NCBI GenBank assembly: GCA_032718475.1
Contig: JAUCBJ010006659.1
Location: 22,548 to 86,547 of the forward strand
DNA from: Nemertoderma westbladi
Taxonomy: Eukaryota; Xenacoelomorpha; Nemertodermatida; Nemertodermatidae
DNA: 64,000 bases
Direction of reading: 5' to 3'
Shown in pieces: positions 1 through 9,382 of the stretch; the first letter of the stretch is position 1; the number at the start of each line of letters is the position of its first letter. Made by a program: the position numbers and the translations under genes. Below the pieces are notes generated by a model. It was not told the DNA's origin. It saw nothing but the letters and a program-made list of their open reading frames with translations, and did no database searches.

Positions 1-2
1 GG

Positions 3-3000
3 CCCCACCGTTTGAGTGCGTGTGCTGAATTTCTAAAGAAATCCCTTGTAGACAGACATGCATTCATGTGGGATAAGCGGTTATGCTATAATTGCCTCAG
101 ATCAGGACACCAACGGCGAACCTGTTACTCCGACGTAAAGTGTGCAAAGTGTGGCGCGAAACATCACATTTTGTTACACAGTGAGTTCGAACGAGACAAC
201 CCGAGTCAGGTAAGTGAGCCCGAACTACATGTCCAATTCAGTGATGTAAATGACACTAATCAAGAGTCTGAGATGGAAGGATTCTATACTGACGAATTCT
301 CCGACGCCAACGAATCCTGTTACCTAATAAATACCGCAGTATATCGAGCACTTACTTACGAAAAGGACACCGACAATGAGTTCCCCCCAACTACCTTTGC
401 CAGACAACCATCTTGGAAAGCTCCAACTTCCAACGTAGGAATCAGAGAATTTCCTGTAGTGCAGGTAAGAGTTCACGGTCCTAACAAAAGTTACATAGTG
501 AACGCCCTCCTTGACTCCGGCAGCACAGGAACATTCATCGATCAAGAACTAGCCGAAGATATCTTTGCTGGACAACCCAAATTCCGGACTAAATTGAATA
601 TGTCAGGAATTATGCAGGTTTGGAAATCTACCATAACGGCAGATTACTATGTAGGTGCATTGTCCACCCCCCAGGATAAATTAGGAGCACAAAGTATAAG
701 GTCAGTAAAAATGGTGGCTATAAAGAACTTCGCTACTACCCAAGTAGAACCTTATAACTGGGACGAGGACGAGAGCATCCAACAGCTTAAGATACCTCGA
801 TTCCAGACAGATTATCCTGGAGTGCAAATACTCATCGGCCAAAACGCGCATGAGGCGCTCGAGACATTGGAGAAACGGCCTGCTCAACCGCAGCCACTAC
901 AAACCTATGCGGTAAGAACTAGAGTAGGTTGGTACTTTACTGGCCCTTCCCGCAGAACTCTCGAAGAGAGAATGCCACAAGAACGAATATACCAAGTAAA
1001 CGATTGGGAAGTGGAGAACAGTGAGGTGGACGAACTAACTGAGGGAACACCATACTCCTCAGATAATGACGACATCTACCAACTCTTCGATGAAGAGAAC
1101 ACAATCGACCTACTTACAGAAAACAAAACTTGGAAAAACCAGGTGAACCTATGTCAACTGATTCGCCCATCGGGACCCATTGATTACAATGACGAACTAA
1201 ATGATGAGATAGAGCGCTACAACGCTAGAACTCGGGACGAACTCGCCGTACGATTCTTTACTCAAGAATTGGTAGAGCCCAATTCATACGACAAGGCCCT
1301 ATCGATAGAAGAAGAAAGAGCCAAGCAAATCCAGGAAACAACTACACGTTTTTTAAAAGATCAAGGTAGATATGAAATCGGCCTACCATTTCGAAAACGA
1401 GAACCTAGATTTATAAATAACAGACCCTTGGCAGAGAAAAGAATCACTCAATTACATCGACGCCTTACGGCTAATGCTTCAGCTAAAGAAATGTACCAAA
1501 CTCAGTTGAAGAAATTTATTACAAAGGGATACGCGGAGCGAGTACCGGAAGGAACACCAGTAACTGAGAGAACGTATTACTTAACACATCATTACGTTCC
1601 CAAACCCGGTAAACCCCATGAAGTACGAGTCGTATTCGATGGCTCCGCTCTATACATGGGCCAATCCCTCAATTCCGAGTTGTTACCAGGACCCAACTTA
1701 CTCCAATCTTTGTTGGGAATACTTTTAAGATTAAGACAATATTCCATCGCGTTCGCCTCCGATATAGAAGGAATGTTCTTACAAGTCAAGGCGCTGGATA
1801 GAGATAGAGACAGCCTAAGATTTCTGTGGTGGCCTGAAGGAGATCGCAACCAGAAACCGGTAGAGTACTGGATGACCATCCAGGCTTTTGGGATCATATC
1901 AAGCCCTTCCAACGCCTGCTCCGTGGTGCGGACCACTGCGAATGACAACCGGGACGCCTTCTCAAAAGAGGTGATAGACAACATCAAGCGTGATATATAC
2001 ATGGACGACAATTTAAAGTCCCTTCCATCAGTAGAAGAAGCCATTGATGTCGCGAAAGGAACGGTAGAGTGTTTGAAAAGAGGTGGATTTCGACTGAAGA
2101 AATTCAGCAGCAACGCCCGTGAGTTTCTGGAAGCGATACCGGTAGAAGACCGAGGAACGAAAGACCTAGACTTAATAAAGGACGATCTTCCAGAAACCAA
2201 GACGCTTGGCTTGAAGTGGGACACAGAAAGAGATATCCTGTTTTTTCAGCTAAAGCAGCGAGATAATCCAGTTCGGACCAAGCGGATTTGTTTAAGTATC
2301 CTGAGCACTTATTTCGACCCATTGGGATTTATTAGCCCAGTTATATTGATTGCTCGGAGTTTAGTACAACAAATGTGGCTTGAAAACCACTCATGGGACG
2401 ATCCACTTAAGGGAGAACTGTTAAAGAAGTGGATGAAATGGGAAGATTCTCTACCTGCCATCGAGAGCTTTGTAATTTCCCGTGCATATTTTGGTCATGT
2501 TCTTCCTACATATTCCTATCAACTCCATGTGTTTGGAGACGCCAGCGACATGGGAATAGGTATAGTAGCATATCTGCGAGTCGAAACTCCGGATGGAATC
2601 AAAGTCGCCTTGGTTACCTCTAAGGCATTGATTAACAACAAGTTAAAGGTTCCTCGAGCGGAGTTAAAGGCGGCTTTATACGCTACAGCCATCGGCCGGA
2701 ACGTAACAGAACAAATCGACTATCCACTGGAGAAAACTGTTTATTGGACCGACGCTTTACTCATGTTGGAGTATATAACCAATGAAGTCTGTCAGTTCAG
2801 CGTTTTTGTTACTAACAGGGTAGCTATTATTCTTAGTCGCACAAAGATAGATCAATGGAGACATTGCCCTGGTACGATTAATCCAGCCGATATCGCCTCC
2901 AGGGGAGCGACTCCACAGGAACTGATAGATACTCCAGACTGGTTGGGTGGACCCGACTTCCTGAGTAAGGAAGAAGATGAATGGCCTCCTCACCTTACTA

Positions 3001-4883
3001 CGGCGGAGATTAGACAAGCCAAGGGAGCGGAGAAAGTCAAACCTAAAACCCGGGCGAGTAAATCGAAGTTATTTAAACCGACGATCGATCTATCTGTATT
3101 ACATACTTCCGGAAACGATGCTTCGGATCCACAATCCCTCGCCACAAATAAGTCTGTTGTGGAAATTAGAGATAGAGATTGGAAATCTGGAACACCAGAC
3201 GTCTCGCAAGGAATCTCACCCCTGCTGCAGAGAGCAATGCATCACTACAGTTCCTGGAATCGGCTCTGTAAAGCCGTCACATATTTAAGGCGATGTTTTC
3301 ATCATCACTACTACAGGACAAAGACCATTAGTGATACCGCTCCATTGACATCTGCGCAAGTTCATGTTATTAAAAATTTACCCAAATATAAGACATCCGA
3401 CCGGTTTCTAAAGGAAAAAATCAGTTACCAGGAGCATGAAGAAACCAATAAGCAGATACTGAGACTCCTGCAATGTTATGAGGATTCCGATGAGTATTTC
3501 CTGTTGTTGAGGAATCCGCAGATGCGCTTAAGGGATCGCTTCTCTAGCACAATGATAGATGGGTTAATACGTGTTGGAGGAAGGCTCACCAATGCGCCAT
3601 TATCCTTTGACACTAAATTCCCCATACTCATTAGAAATCTTGAAGTACAAATCAAGATGATTGTAGATGTTCACAGTAAACTTTATCATGCTGGTAGAGA
3701 ACGAGTTCTTAGCGAAATTCGAACTCGCTATTATTTTGATAAACCCCGTAGAGCTCTGAACCAAGTTCTTAGGAACTGCATACCCTGTAGGAAAGCATTC
3801 AGTAGGCCTTTAACACAGCGAGAGGCAGAATTACCTAGGGAACGAGTAAGCTTCTATGAACCACCTTTTACTAATACTGGTGTAGATTTATTTGGCCCTA
3901 TTGAAGTATATCGTGCTAGGACTATAGTCAAGAGATGGTGTGTCATCTTCGTATGCATGACTTGTAGAGCCATCCATCTCGATATGGTGAACGATCTATC
4001 TACCAACAGCTTCGTATTAAGTTTACGCCGACAGATCGCTCGCTTCGGGACTAGTAATACCATGAGATCGGATAAGGGAACGAACTTCATTGGTGCCAAC
4101 AACGAAATCCAGGCTTACATGAAGGACTGGAACCAAAGACAGGTGGACGATCAGCTAAGGATAACAGCGTCTAGCTGGACCTTCAACGCCGCCGACGCCC
4201 CTTGGTGGGGAGGAAGTTGGGAGAGATTAATTAGAAGTGTCAAGACCGCATTTCACTTTATAGTGCCATGCCGCGCGTATCTCACCGACGAACTTTTGCG
4301 GACGTTAATGGAGGAAATAGCTGCCTATCTCAACGAGAGACCGCTTATGCCAGTCTCATCGAGTCCCGATTCCCTGGAAGCGCTAACACCCGCGCACTTC
4401 CTACTGAAGAAACCTGTAGCCATGCTCCCACGATCGGAGATTACCGACGGAGACGAATACTGCCGTCGAACTTGGCAACTTATGCAGTTGCTGTCCCGTC
4501 GTTTCGCTGACCATTTCGAGAAACATTATCTGCCCACGCTACAACTTCGAACTAAGTGGTTTGCGCAGCAAGAAAACGTCAGCGCCGGAGATATGGTGCT
4601 TATTGTAGATTCAGACCTTCCACGTAAACGGTGGCAGACAGGTCGTATCATCGAGACTCACATCTCGGATGATGGTTTAGTACGCTCGGTAGAACTCGTC
4701 GTCATGCGGCGTAACTTCAAGAAGCCAGGCATAATCTTTGAGACGCAACAACTCAACCGCCCAGTTGGTCGTTTATGTTTACTGGAAAGAGACAGAGAAC
4801 TCTCCGGAAACTATGGAAGGCAAGACACTCTTCCCACGACCACCTCCCTAATTCCTCAAACATCTAGGGACTCCCCAACGTGA
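3..4883 (+). CDS. BEL/Pao gag-pro-pol polyprotein, partial at 5' end
   Basis: The frame is open from the left edge with no stop for about 1626 codons, so it is 5'-truncated by the window. Residue numbers below count from base 12. A CCHC knuckle lies at C25-C28-H33-C38, followed by a second Cys/His cluster (CAKCGAKHH). The aspartic protease active site is DSG at D168. Reverse transcriptase has YMDD at 663-666. RNase H has GDAS at about 842-845 and a TD pair near 915. Integrase has an N-terminal H-H-C-C zinc site (CIPC) and catalytic D1292, D1354 and E1404. The C-terminus (GDMVLIVD and RPVGRLCLLE) resembles the DUF5641-type domain of BEL integrases. No frameshift or internal stop is seen, so this is the best preserved family A pol in the window. 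It would make the reverse-transcription and integration machinery. Confidence 0.93.
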   Translation, partial: PHRLSACAEFLKKSLVDRHAFMWDKRLCYNCLRSGHQRRTCYSDVKCAKCGAKHHILLHSEFERDNPSQVSEPELHVQFSDVNDTNQESEMEGFYTDEFSDANESCYLINTAVYRALTYEKDTDNEFPPTTFARQPSWKAPTSNVGIREFPVVQVRVHGPNKSYIVNALLDSGSTGTFIDQELAEDIFAGQPKFRTKLNMSGIMQVWKSTITADYYVGALSTPQDKLGAQSIRSVKMVAIKNFATTQVEPYNWDEDESIQQLKIPRFQTDYPGVQILIGQNAHEALETLEKRPAQPQPLQTYAVRTRVGWYFTGPSRRTLEERMPQERIYQVNDWEVENSEVDELTEGTPYSSDNDDIYQLFDEENTIDLLTENKTWKNQVNLCQLIRPSGPIDYNDELNDEIERYNARTRDELAVRFFTQELVEPNSYDKALSIEEERAKQIQETTTRFLKDQGRYEIGLPFRKREPRFINNRPLAEKRITQLHRRLTANASAKEMYQTQLKKFITKGYAERVPEGTPVTERTYYLTHHYVPKPGKPHEVRVVFDGSALYMGQSLNSELLPGPNLLQSLLGILLRLRQYSIAFASDIEGMFLQVKALDRDRDSLRFLWWPEGDRNQKPVEYWMTIQAFGIISSPSNACSVVRTTANDNRDAFSKEVIDNIKRDIYMDDNLKSLPSVEEAIDVAKGTVECLKRGGFRLKKFSSNAREFLEAIPVEDRGTKDLDLIKDDLPETKTLGLKWDTERDILFFQLKQRDNPVRTKRICLSILSTYFDPLGFISPVILIARSLVQQMWLENHSWDDPLKGELLKKWMKWEDSLPAIESFVISRAYFGHVLPTYSYQLHVFGDASDMGIGIVAYLRVETPDGIKVALVTSKALINNKLKVPRAELKAALYATAIGRNVTEQIDYPLEKTVYWTDALLMLEYITNEVCQFSVFVTNRVAIILSRTKIDQWRHCPGTINPADIASRGATPQELIDTPDWLGGPDFLSKEEDEWPPHLTTAEIRQAKGAEKVKPKTRASKSKLFKPTIDLSVLHTSGNDASDPQSLATNKSVVEIRDRDWKSGTPDVSQGISPLLQRAMHHYSSWNRLCKAVTYLRRCFHHHYYRTKTISDTAPLTSAQVHVIKNLPKYKTSDRFLKEKISYQEHEETNKQILRLLQCYEDSDEYFLLLRNPQMRLRDRFSSTMIDGLIRVGGRLTNAPLSFDTKFPILIRNLEVQIKMIVDVHSKLYHAGRERVLSEIRTRYYFDKPRRALNQVLRNCIPCRKAFSRPLTQREAELPRERVSFYEPPFTNTGVDLFGPIEVYRARTIVKRWCVIFVCMTCRAIHLDMVNDLSTNSFVLSLRRQIARFGTSNTMRSDKGTNFIGANNEIQAYMKDWNQRQVDDQLRITASSWTFNAADAPWWGGSWERLIRSVKTAFHFIVPCRAYLTDELLRTLMEEIAAYLNERPLMPVSSSPDSLEALTPAHFLLKKPVAMLPRSEITDGDEYCRRTWQLMQLLSRRFADHFEKHYLPTLQLRTKWFAQQENVSAGDMVLIVDSDLPRKRWQTGRIIETHISDDGLVRSVELVVMRRNFKKPGIIFETQQLNRPVGRLCLLERDRELSGNYGRQDTLPTTTSLIPQTSRDSPT

Positions 4884-5426
4884 TACGTCTGGAGTGGGTG
4901 CATGACTATATTATTCTATCTATTTTTATTATATTTTTATATGCGAATGTTATTATGTACTTTATTATAATCGTTTTATTTAATTTTATTTAGTAGAATG
5001 TTATTTTAGATTATTTAGTAGGTTAGTGCAATATATTAGTGTTTATTACGTAATTACACATAATATATATATTTAATATGATGGCGAGAAATAATTCTTT
5101 CTTTTCCTTACTGTCCGTATTATATTATAAATACGAGACTACATGTAAGATGACATGTCAGTACTTATTAAAGTACAATAAAGCTCCTACTATATTTAAG
5201 TATTATTGGTAGGCAGAGTATTAGGAATGCAAAGTTCAGATCCTCGTGTCTCGGCTAAACCAAGCTCTGGGTAGACCTTGGAAACGACTTGCCTCTTCAC
5301 ACTGACATTGCTTCGTGCGATATTGCTCTTCTACTTTATATTAAATAATACATATAGTAGCGTGATGTCCCTATAACAGTAGCGTAAAACGCAAATAAAT
5401 CTGTTAAACCTTTTGACCATCTGTAA

Positions 5427-5530
5427 TTCTAGTCGATTAAGATATCGCGGCACCCACCGATATACTTGAAAGACAAATTCTAGAATCAGTGGTTAACGTC
5501 CCCAGACAAGTTCTGGAATAAATCGGTGCC
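5427..5530 (+). repeat. spacer direct repeat unit 1 (A1)
   Basis: It begins TTCTAGTCGATTAAGATATCG and ends near GGTGCC. Within it ATATCG pairs with CGATAT, GGCACC with GGTGCC, and CCAGA with TCTGG (5502-5516, five-base loop). The next unit at 5589 repeats the layout with substitutions. The A2 counterpart is at 14876-14980. Confidence 0.6.
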
Positions 5531-5588
5531 CATCTTAAATATTAATTTAATATTTATTAAAATCTGTAAAATTCAGATCCTTTAAAAT

Positions 5589-5693
5589 TTCTAGTCAATT
5601 AAGATATCGCAGCACTTACCGATACTCTTAAAAGACAATTTACAGAATTAAGGATCCTAGGTCCCCAGACATGCTCTGGAATAAAATTGTGTC
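5589..5693 (+). repeat. spacer direct repeat unit 2 (A1)
   Basis: Diverged second copy of the preceding unit. It keeps the GATATCGC core and the CCAGA...TCTGG hairpin (5665-5679) but loses the exact GGCACC/GGTGCC pairing. The A2 counterpart is at 15040-15146. Confidence 0.55.
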
Positions 5694-5816
5694 AATTTTA
5701 CCATCAAATAATAAAATTCACGGGAATAAATTTAAATTCATATCTTAAATGAATTTCATAAATTGTCATTTGTGCAATTTATAACATTCCCAAAATTCCA
5801 TTAATTAATAGATCAT

Positions 5817-5824
5817 GGGAGCGG
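5817..5824 (+). other. internal polypurine-tract-like 8-mer (A1)
   Basis: GGGAGCGG is identical to the 8-mer directly preceding the 3' LTR at 8166-8173. It is conserved at 15269-15276 in A2. It may be a central plus-strand priming site or a relic of an older LTR boundary. Confidence 0.45.
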
Positions 5825-6318
5825 AGATTCATCCTATTGAGTGTATTAGAGTGCGAGAATCTCCAACATATAGTCAATAGCCGATAAAATTAATAAAATC
5901 ATACATAAGGAGGATATTGACAATTAAAGAATTACTATTAAATAGCATTCCAGATCTGTATGCATGAGAATTACCCTAATTCTACCGCTAGCTTTCCATA
6001 ATGTCACCATAGCAACACCCACGCTAGAATTAGAAGCAAGTTAAAAGAACAATAGAAAGCTTGTCCCATTGCCTAGCATAGAGAATGCATAGCACACTGT
6101 TAGTATCCAAAGATACACAGTAATAACGTGACATTCTGGAAGGCACTGACTAATGGACAAATGGCCTGTATGTGTACAATTGGTGACAGTTGTGTGGGAA
6201 TTTGTGCGTTTATAGGTGAATGTTACTGCTAAAGTATGTTTACAGTAGCTAGTCGCAATTGTAAAAGTAGCCCAACTCTCCTATAGAAAGAACCTAAAGT
6301 GGATTCAAGCCTTTGGGA

Positions 6319-6423
6319 CGGACAGTGGAGTGACTTGTGCCGGTTATCGTTGTCGTGCTGTTGCTACATGTTGGCGTAAACACAGCGACAACGGTACATC
6401 GGCGCTGAGAATCCCACTGTCCG
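6319..6423 (+). other. predicted stem-loop block upstream of ORF3 (A1)
   Basis: Outer arms CGGACAGTGG (6319-6328) and CCACTGTCCG (6414-6423) are exact reverse complements. Inside, GTTGTCG (6349-6355) pairs with CGACAAC (6386-6392). The block ends about 80 bases before the ORF3 start. A2 keeps the outer stem with a G-T (G-U in RNA) pair at 15779-15788/15878-15887. Possible roles are translation or RNA handling; none is proven. Confidence 0.5.
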
Positions 6424-6503
6424 GGGGCAAAGAAAGGTAGGCAGCGACGCCCGCTCGCCTAAACATAAACTCCTTATAATATTAATAAACCCAAATAGCA
6501 GAT

Positions 6504-8096
6504 ATGACGGAGTTGATAGAAGATGATCTTGGTATCAGGGAGCGATATACTCTACCTTTACAAGCATTTGTGGATAGCTTGATACGCGGTGAAGCCGATC
6601 CAACCATTACGGAGGACGATGGTCGTTATATCGAACCGCCGATGTCCCAAGAGCAACTTACGCGTGAATTGGACTATCGAAAATTCACCGCTCGCTATAC
6701 GCATCGTAATGGTACGTATATGGACTTCTTAACTACCGGCCATCCTATCGACTTGCATGATACGGACGATGTAGACACCGAAAGGGAAATGGTTCTATTT
6801 AAATATCATACCCAGCGGAGTCGTAACGATAAACCGAGAATAGAACACGAAAATTCTATTCGTAACAGACTGGAAAGAGAAAACGTTGAAGAACCGGATA
6901 AACGCATCGACTTCAACGACTACCTGGAATTTTGGGAGAAACCTATCTCAACATCGCCAGTCAGCAGAACCTCGAGACTCTATATCCTCAAGGTATACAT
7001 CATGACCCCATGGTAGAACTCAAACGGCTCTATTTCACTATGATGTATCTTACCGCCGATCGTCCACTACCTGTTATCCCGGATAGTTTTGAACAAATGG
7101 AAGAATATTGCAAAACTGGAGAACGATCACCCGCGTTTCCTCTACAGGACGTACGTCTTTGGTGTTATTGTGACGAATGCCCTAGACCCAACCAACAAAC
7201 TGAAGGACACAAACGTCCGCTGTTCCTATTTCCACGAACAACCGGCGATGGAAATTTATTGCGCGTATTGCAGACTCAATAACTTGCACATTTTTGCGGT
7301 TTGCCCTCAATTTATGACTCAATGTCACCATTGTCAACTAAAGGGACACGCCAGTTTCGATTGCCCTTTTAATCACGATTTGGAAAGCGTAGATGAAATG
7401 ATCACACTACGTTACATCAGAGCTTGGGAAGCGAACGCTGATTTACATTGTGATTCGCGCCATCGCTATTATCCCGGACGCGCTTACGAAGGAGTTTATG
7501 CGTTCCATCCTTATCTATTCGCTTCTGTCGAACAGAAATCACGCATATTGAGTTACGAACTACTGAAGCGCGTCGGAGAATGTATTTCAACCAAGTTCGT
7601 ACGCAAATTTCTCAGGAGTGTTAATCCTAGCGACCTTCATTCATATAACCTAATCAATTTTATCCGTCAGGATCCGGACTATGGAGACTTATTTGTTAAC
7701 TTACACCCCGAGTTACAGGAAGTATATCGACGGCCTTACGAATACCGAGCCCGCGAACGCGAGTTGGAAAGAACCATTAAACCCAGGAAGTTTCTGACTG
7801 CCTATGGTCCACCCACGGCTCTCGTTCAGACCACTCTTAAAGGACCCGTAAGAGCGGCCGTCCTAAAACGCGCTCTCAAGGCCGTTAGATCCCTCTCCCC
7901 CGACGTTGATGTCAATCAACCCGGCACTTCGACTGGCGGATACACCGACCATAATCCTACACCCTCTGATGCAATCATATTGCACCCTTCACCCAGGAGT
8001 TATAGCCCTCCTTGTAAAGTGGCTCGCCCCAAAGAGAAAAAGACTCTGGTCAGCTTTAAAAAACTGCGTAAACGCCGTCCGCGCAGGAAAGACTAA
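6504..8096 (+). pseudogene. ORF3 (zinc-knuckle protein after pol), short form, frameshifted
   Basis: The reading frame changes twice (near 6940 and near 7110), so three overlapping pieces together make one about 530-residue protein. The start is the ATG at 6504. Piece 2 has a block (LYPQG...ELKRLYFTMMYLTADRPLP) that matches the N-terminal part of element B's ORF3 (19334-23089). Piece 3 has CAYC...C and CHHCQLKGHASFDC, the latter a CCHC knuckle, followed by a region collinear with B's ORF3 C-terminal third. The C-terminus is very basic (KKLRKRRPRRKD). Compared with B, about 600 central residues are absent. I see no signal peptide or membrane span, so an envelope role is not supported. Nucleic acid binding is likely from the knuckles; the function is unknown to me. 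The frameshifts may be decay, or less likely recoding. Confidence 0.7.
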
Positions 8097-8165
8097 CTGT
8101 TTAGAGTATTTACGTATATTAGAAACTGTGATTTTGTATATTTATAGACTTGAATCCCATTTTCT

Positions 8166-8173
8166 GGGAGCGG
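8166..8173 (+). other. 3' polypurine tract of A1
   Basis: GGGAGCGG immediately precedes the LTR start TGTAAAAGC; this is the expected place for the plus-strand primer. The same 8-mer occurs inside the spacer. Confidence 0.65.
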
Positions 8174-9382
8174 TGTAAAAGCTTTTGTGGATATAATCAG
8201 TCCCCTTGCCCGCAAAGTACCGTTGTAGGTGTTTTAACGGACATAAAAGTCATTCTTCTATATGTGTGCTTTGGCGGACATGGCAAGGCACAAAACCCGC
8301 AATGCTCAAATCCTCTAGCACAGTGTAGCCTTGATGATTCAGATTACGACATCTAACAGCTGGTTGCTGGCATGGAAACGGCCGTTGGACACATGGTTCT
8401 TTGTTTAGCTTAACAGCCAATCAGGGCGATTTTTACTGTCGATGTGGAGATATTCTACAGATCGTGCTAGGAGTGTTCAGTCTTATAGTTTTCTGTGTTA
8501 TAGTTTTGTTGTTCCTTCTAGGCCAAGAACACCGGCTCTGGAGTCAATTCGTTTCAGACTTTAGAAGAAACATTAGTAGGCTTAGATTATAGAACGTATA
8601 ACTGTTATCAACCCAATCAGTCTTATCAGCGCAGTAGCGCAGCGGTACAATCTTATATTGTTATAATCTTAACCTACCGTCTTAATGCTTTTTACTGTTG
8701 TCATTATTTGTATCAGTTGGTTGAATATTATTATTTGGAGAACATCGATAAATAACCCAAATTTCCCAATTTTCTTGATACACTACAGGTTAGAGAGACA
8801 GGTTACATATAGCGATTGCGACTTATATTATCGTGGTTTGTAGTGAATTTAATGCTATTTGATAAGCACTACATGAGTCAATTGCTGTTCTCTTTATATA
8901 TGATAAAATTCATTGACGGTCGGCAGATTAGTGTGCAGTATTGTGCGGTACCGGTAGTGTGCATGATTGTGGCTGATAACTAAGCATGTCCTAAAGAATG
9001 CGCCTCATACGTGAATCATAAGCCTTACAGTCTTACAGTTGTGTTTAGTATAAGTCATATCTCTGTTTACCTAGATAGAGCGCCACGTCCTAAAGGAACT
9101 GTTAATATTTCCCGAAAGTTAATAATACTCGTCAGAAATTATTTATTAACGATCAATCGAATAATACAGTAAGCTTACACTGCAATAATAAAATCTAAGC
9201 CCCATCCGAATCCAGTCTCCCGGGTATATCCAGCGGGTGAATGGACGCGCACTAGGCTGGCTTCGGCTAATGTTGTGTTTATTGGTATTAAATACTTGTC
9301 ATTTACTAAAGTCTATTTATAAACCAAAAGACATATAAATTTTGGCAGGTTAAACTGCTAAAGGTCTTCAAAAGCGCGTACA
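8174..9382 (+). repeat. 3' LTR of element A1 (1209 bp)
   Basis: It starts TGTAAAAGC and ends GCGCGTACA (TG...CA). The boundaries are set by the solo copy at 55995-57254, which has a target duplication, and by the A2 LTR at 36645-37824. A TATA-like site is at 8895 and AATAAA at 9187-9192. It lacks a segment near its 5' end that the solo copy has (the part with CTTCGCAATCCAG). Confidence 0.85.
8895..8903 (+). promoter_or_regulatory. candidate TATA box in family A LTR
   Basis: TATATATGA is conserved at the matching place in the A2 LTR (37361-37369) and in the solo LTR (56766-56774). AGTGTGCAG-like sequence about 30-40 bases downstream may mark the start site. This is a pattern match only. Confidence 0.4.

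Larger units (their letters stand above)
4884..6503 (+). other. pol-ORF3 spacer of element A1
   Basis: This 1.6-kb AT-rich stretch has no long ORF. It holds a pair of imperfect about 105-bp direct repeats with small hairpins, a second copy of the polypurine tract 8-mer, and a stem-forming block just before ORF3, all annotated separately. The same order is kept in A2 (14325-15967), so the spacer is an inherited part of the family and not random flank. Confidence 0.7.
1..9382 (+). mobile_element. BEL/Pao LTR retrotransposon A1 (3' part)
   Basis: The order is gag zinc knuckle, aspartic protease, reverse transcriptase, RNase H, integrase, spacer, ORF3, polypurine tract, 3' LTR. The domain order and integrase C-terminus are those of the BEL/Pao (Belpaoviridae-like) group. 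The 5' LTR and most of gag lie left of the window. The LTR abuts the middle of a second copy's gag (A2) at 9383. The simplest reading is that A1 jumped into A2's gag. If so, the five bases AACTC after the LTR should recur just before A1's 5' LTR. Confidence 0.85.

Noticed and set aside
1592-2224. Long minus-strand open frames antisense to pol (also 11093-11749)
   Set aside because: They mirror the conserved pol frame in both A copies, show no family motif, and are fully explained by codon bias of the sense gene.
8174-9382. A1-LTR-A2 as a tandem array from LTR recombination
   Set aside because: A2 resumes in mid-gag, not at a primer site, and the A1 and A2 LTRs differ in their 5' segments, so insertion of A1 into A2's gag fits better. 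Not fully excluded without the left flank.
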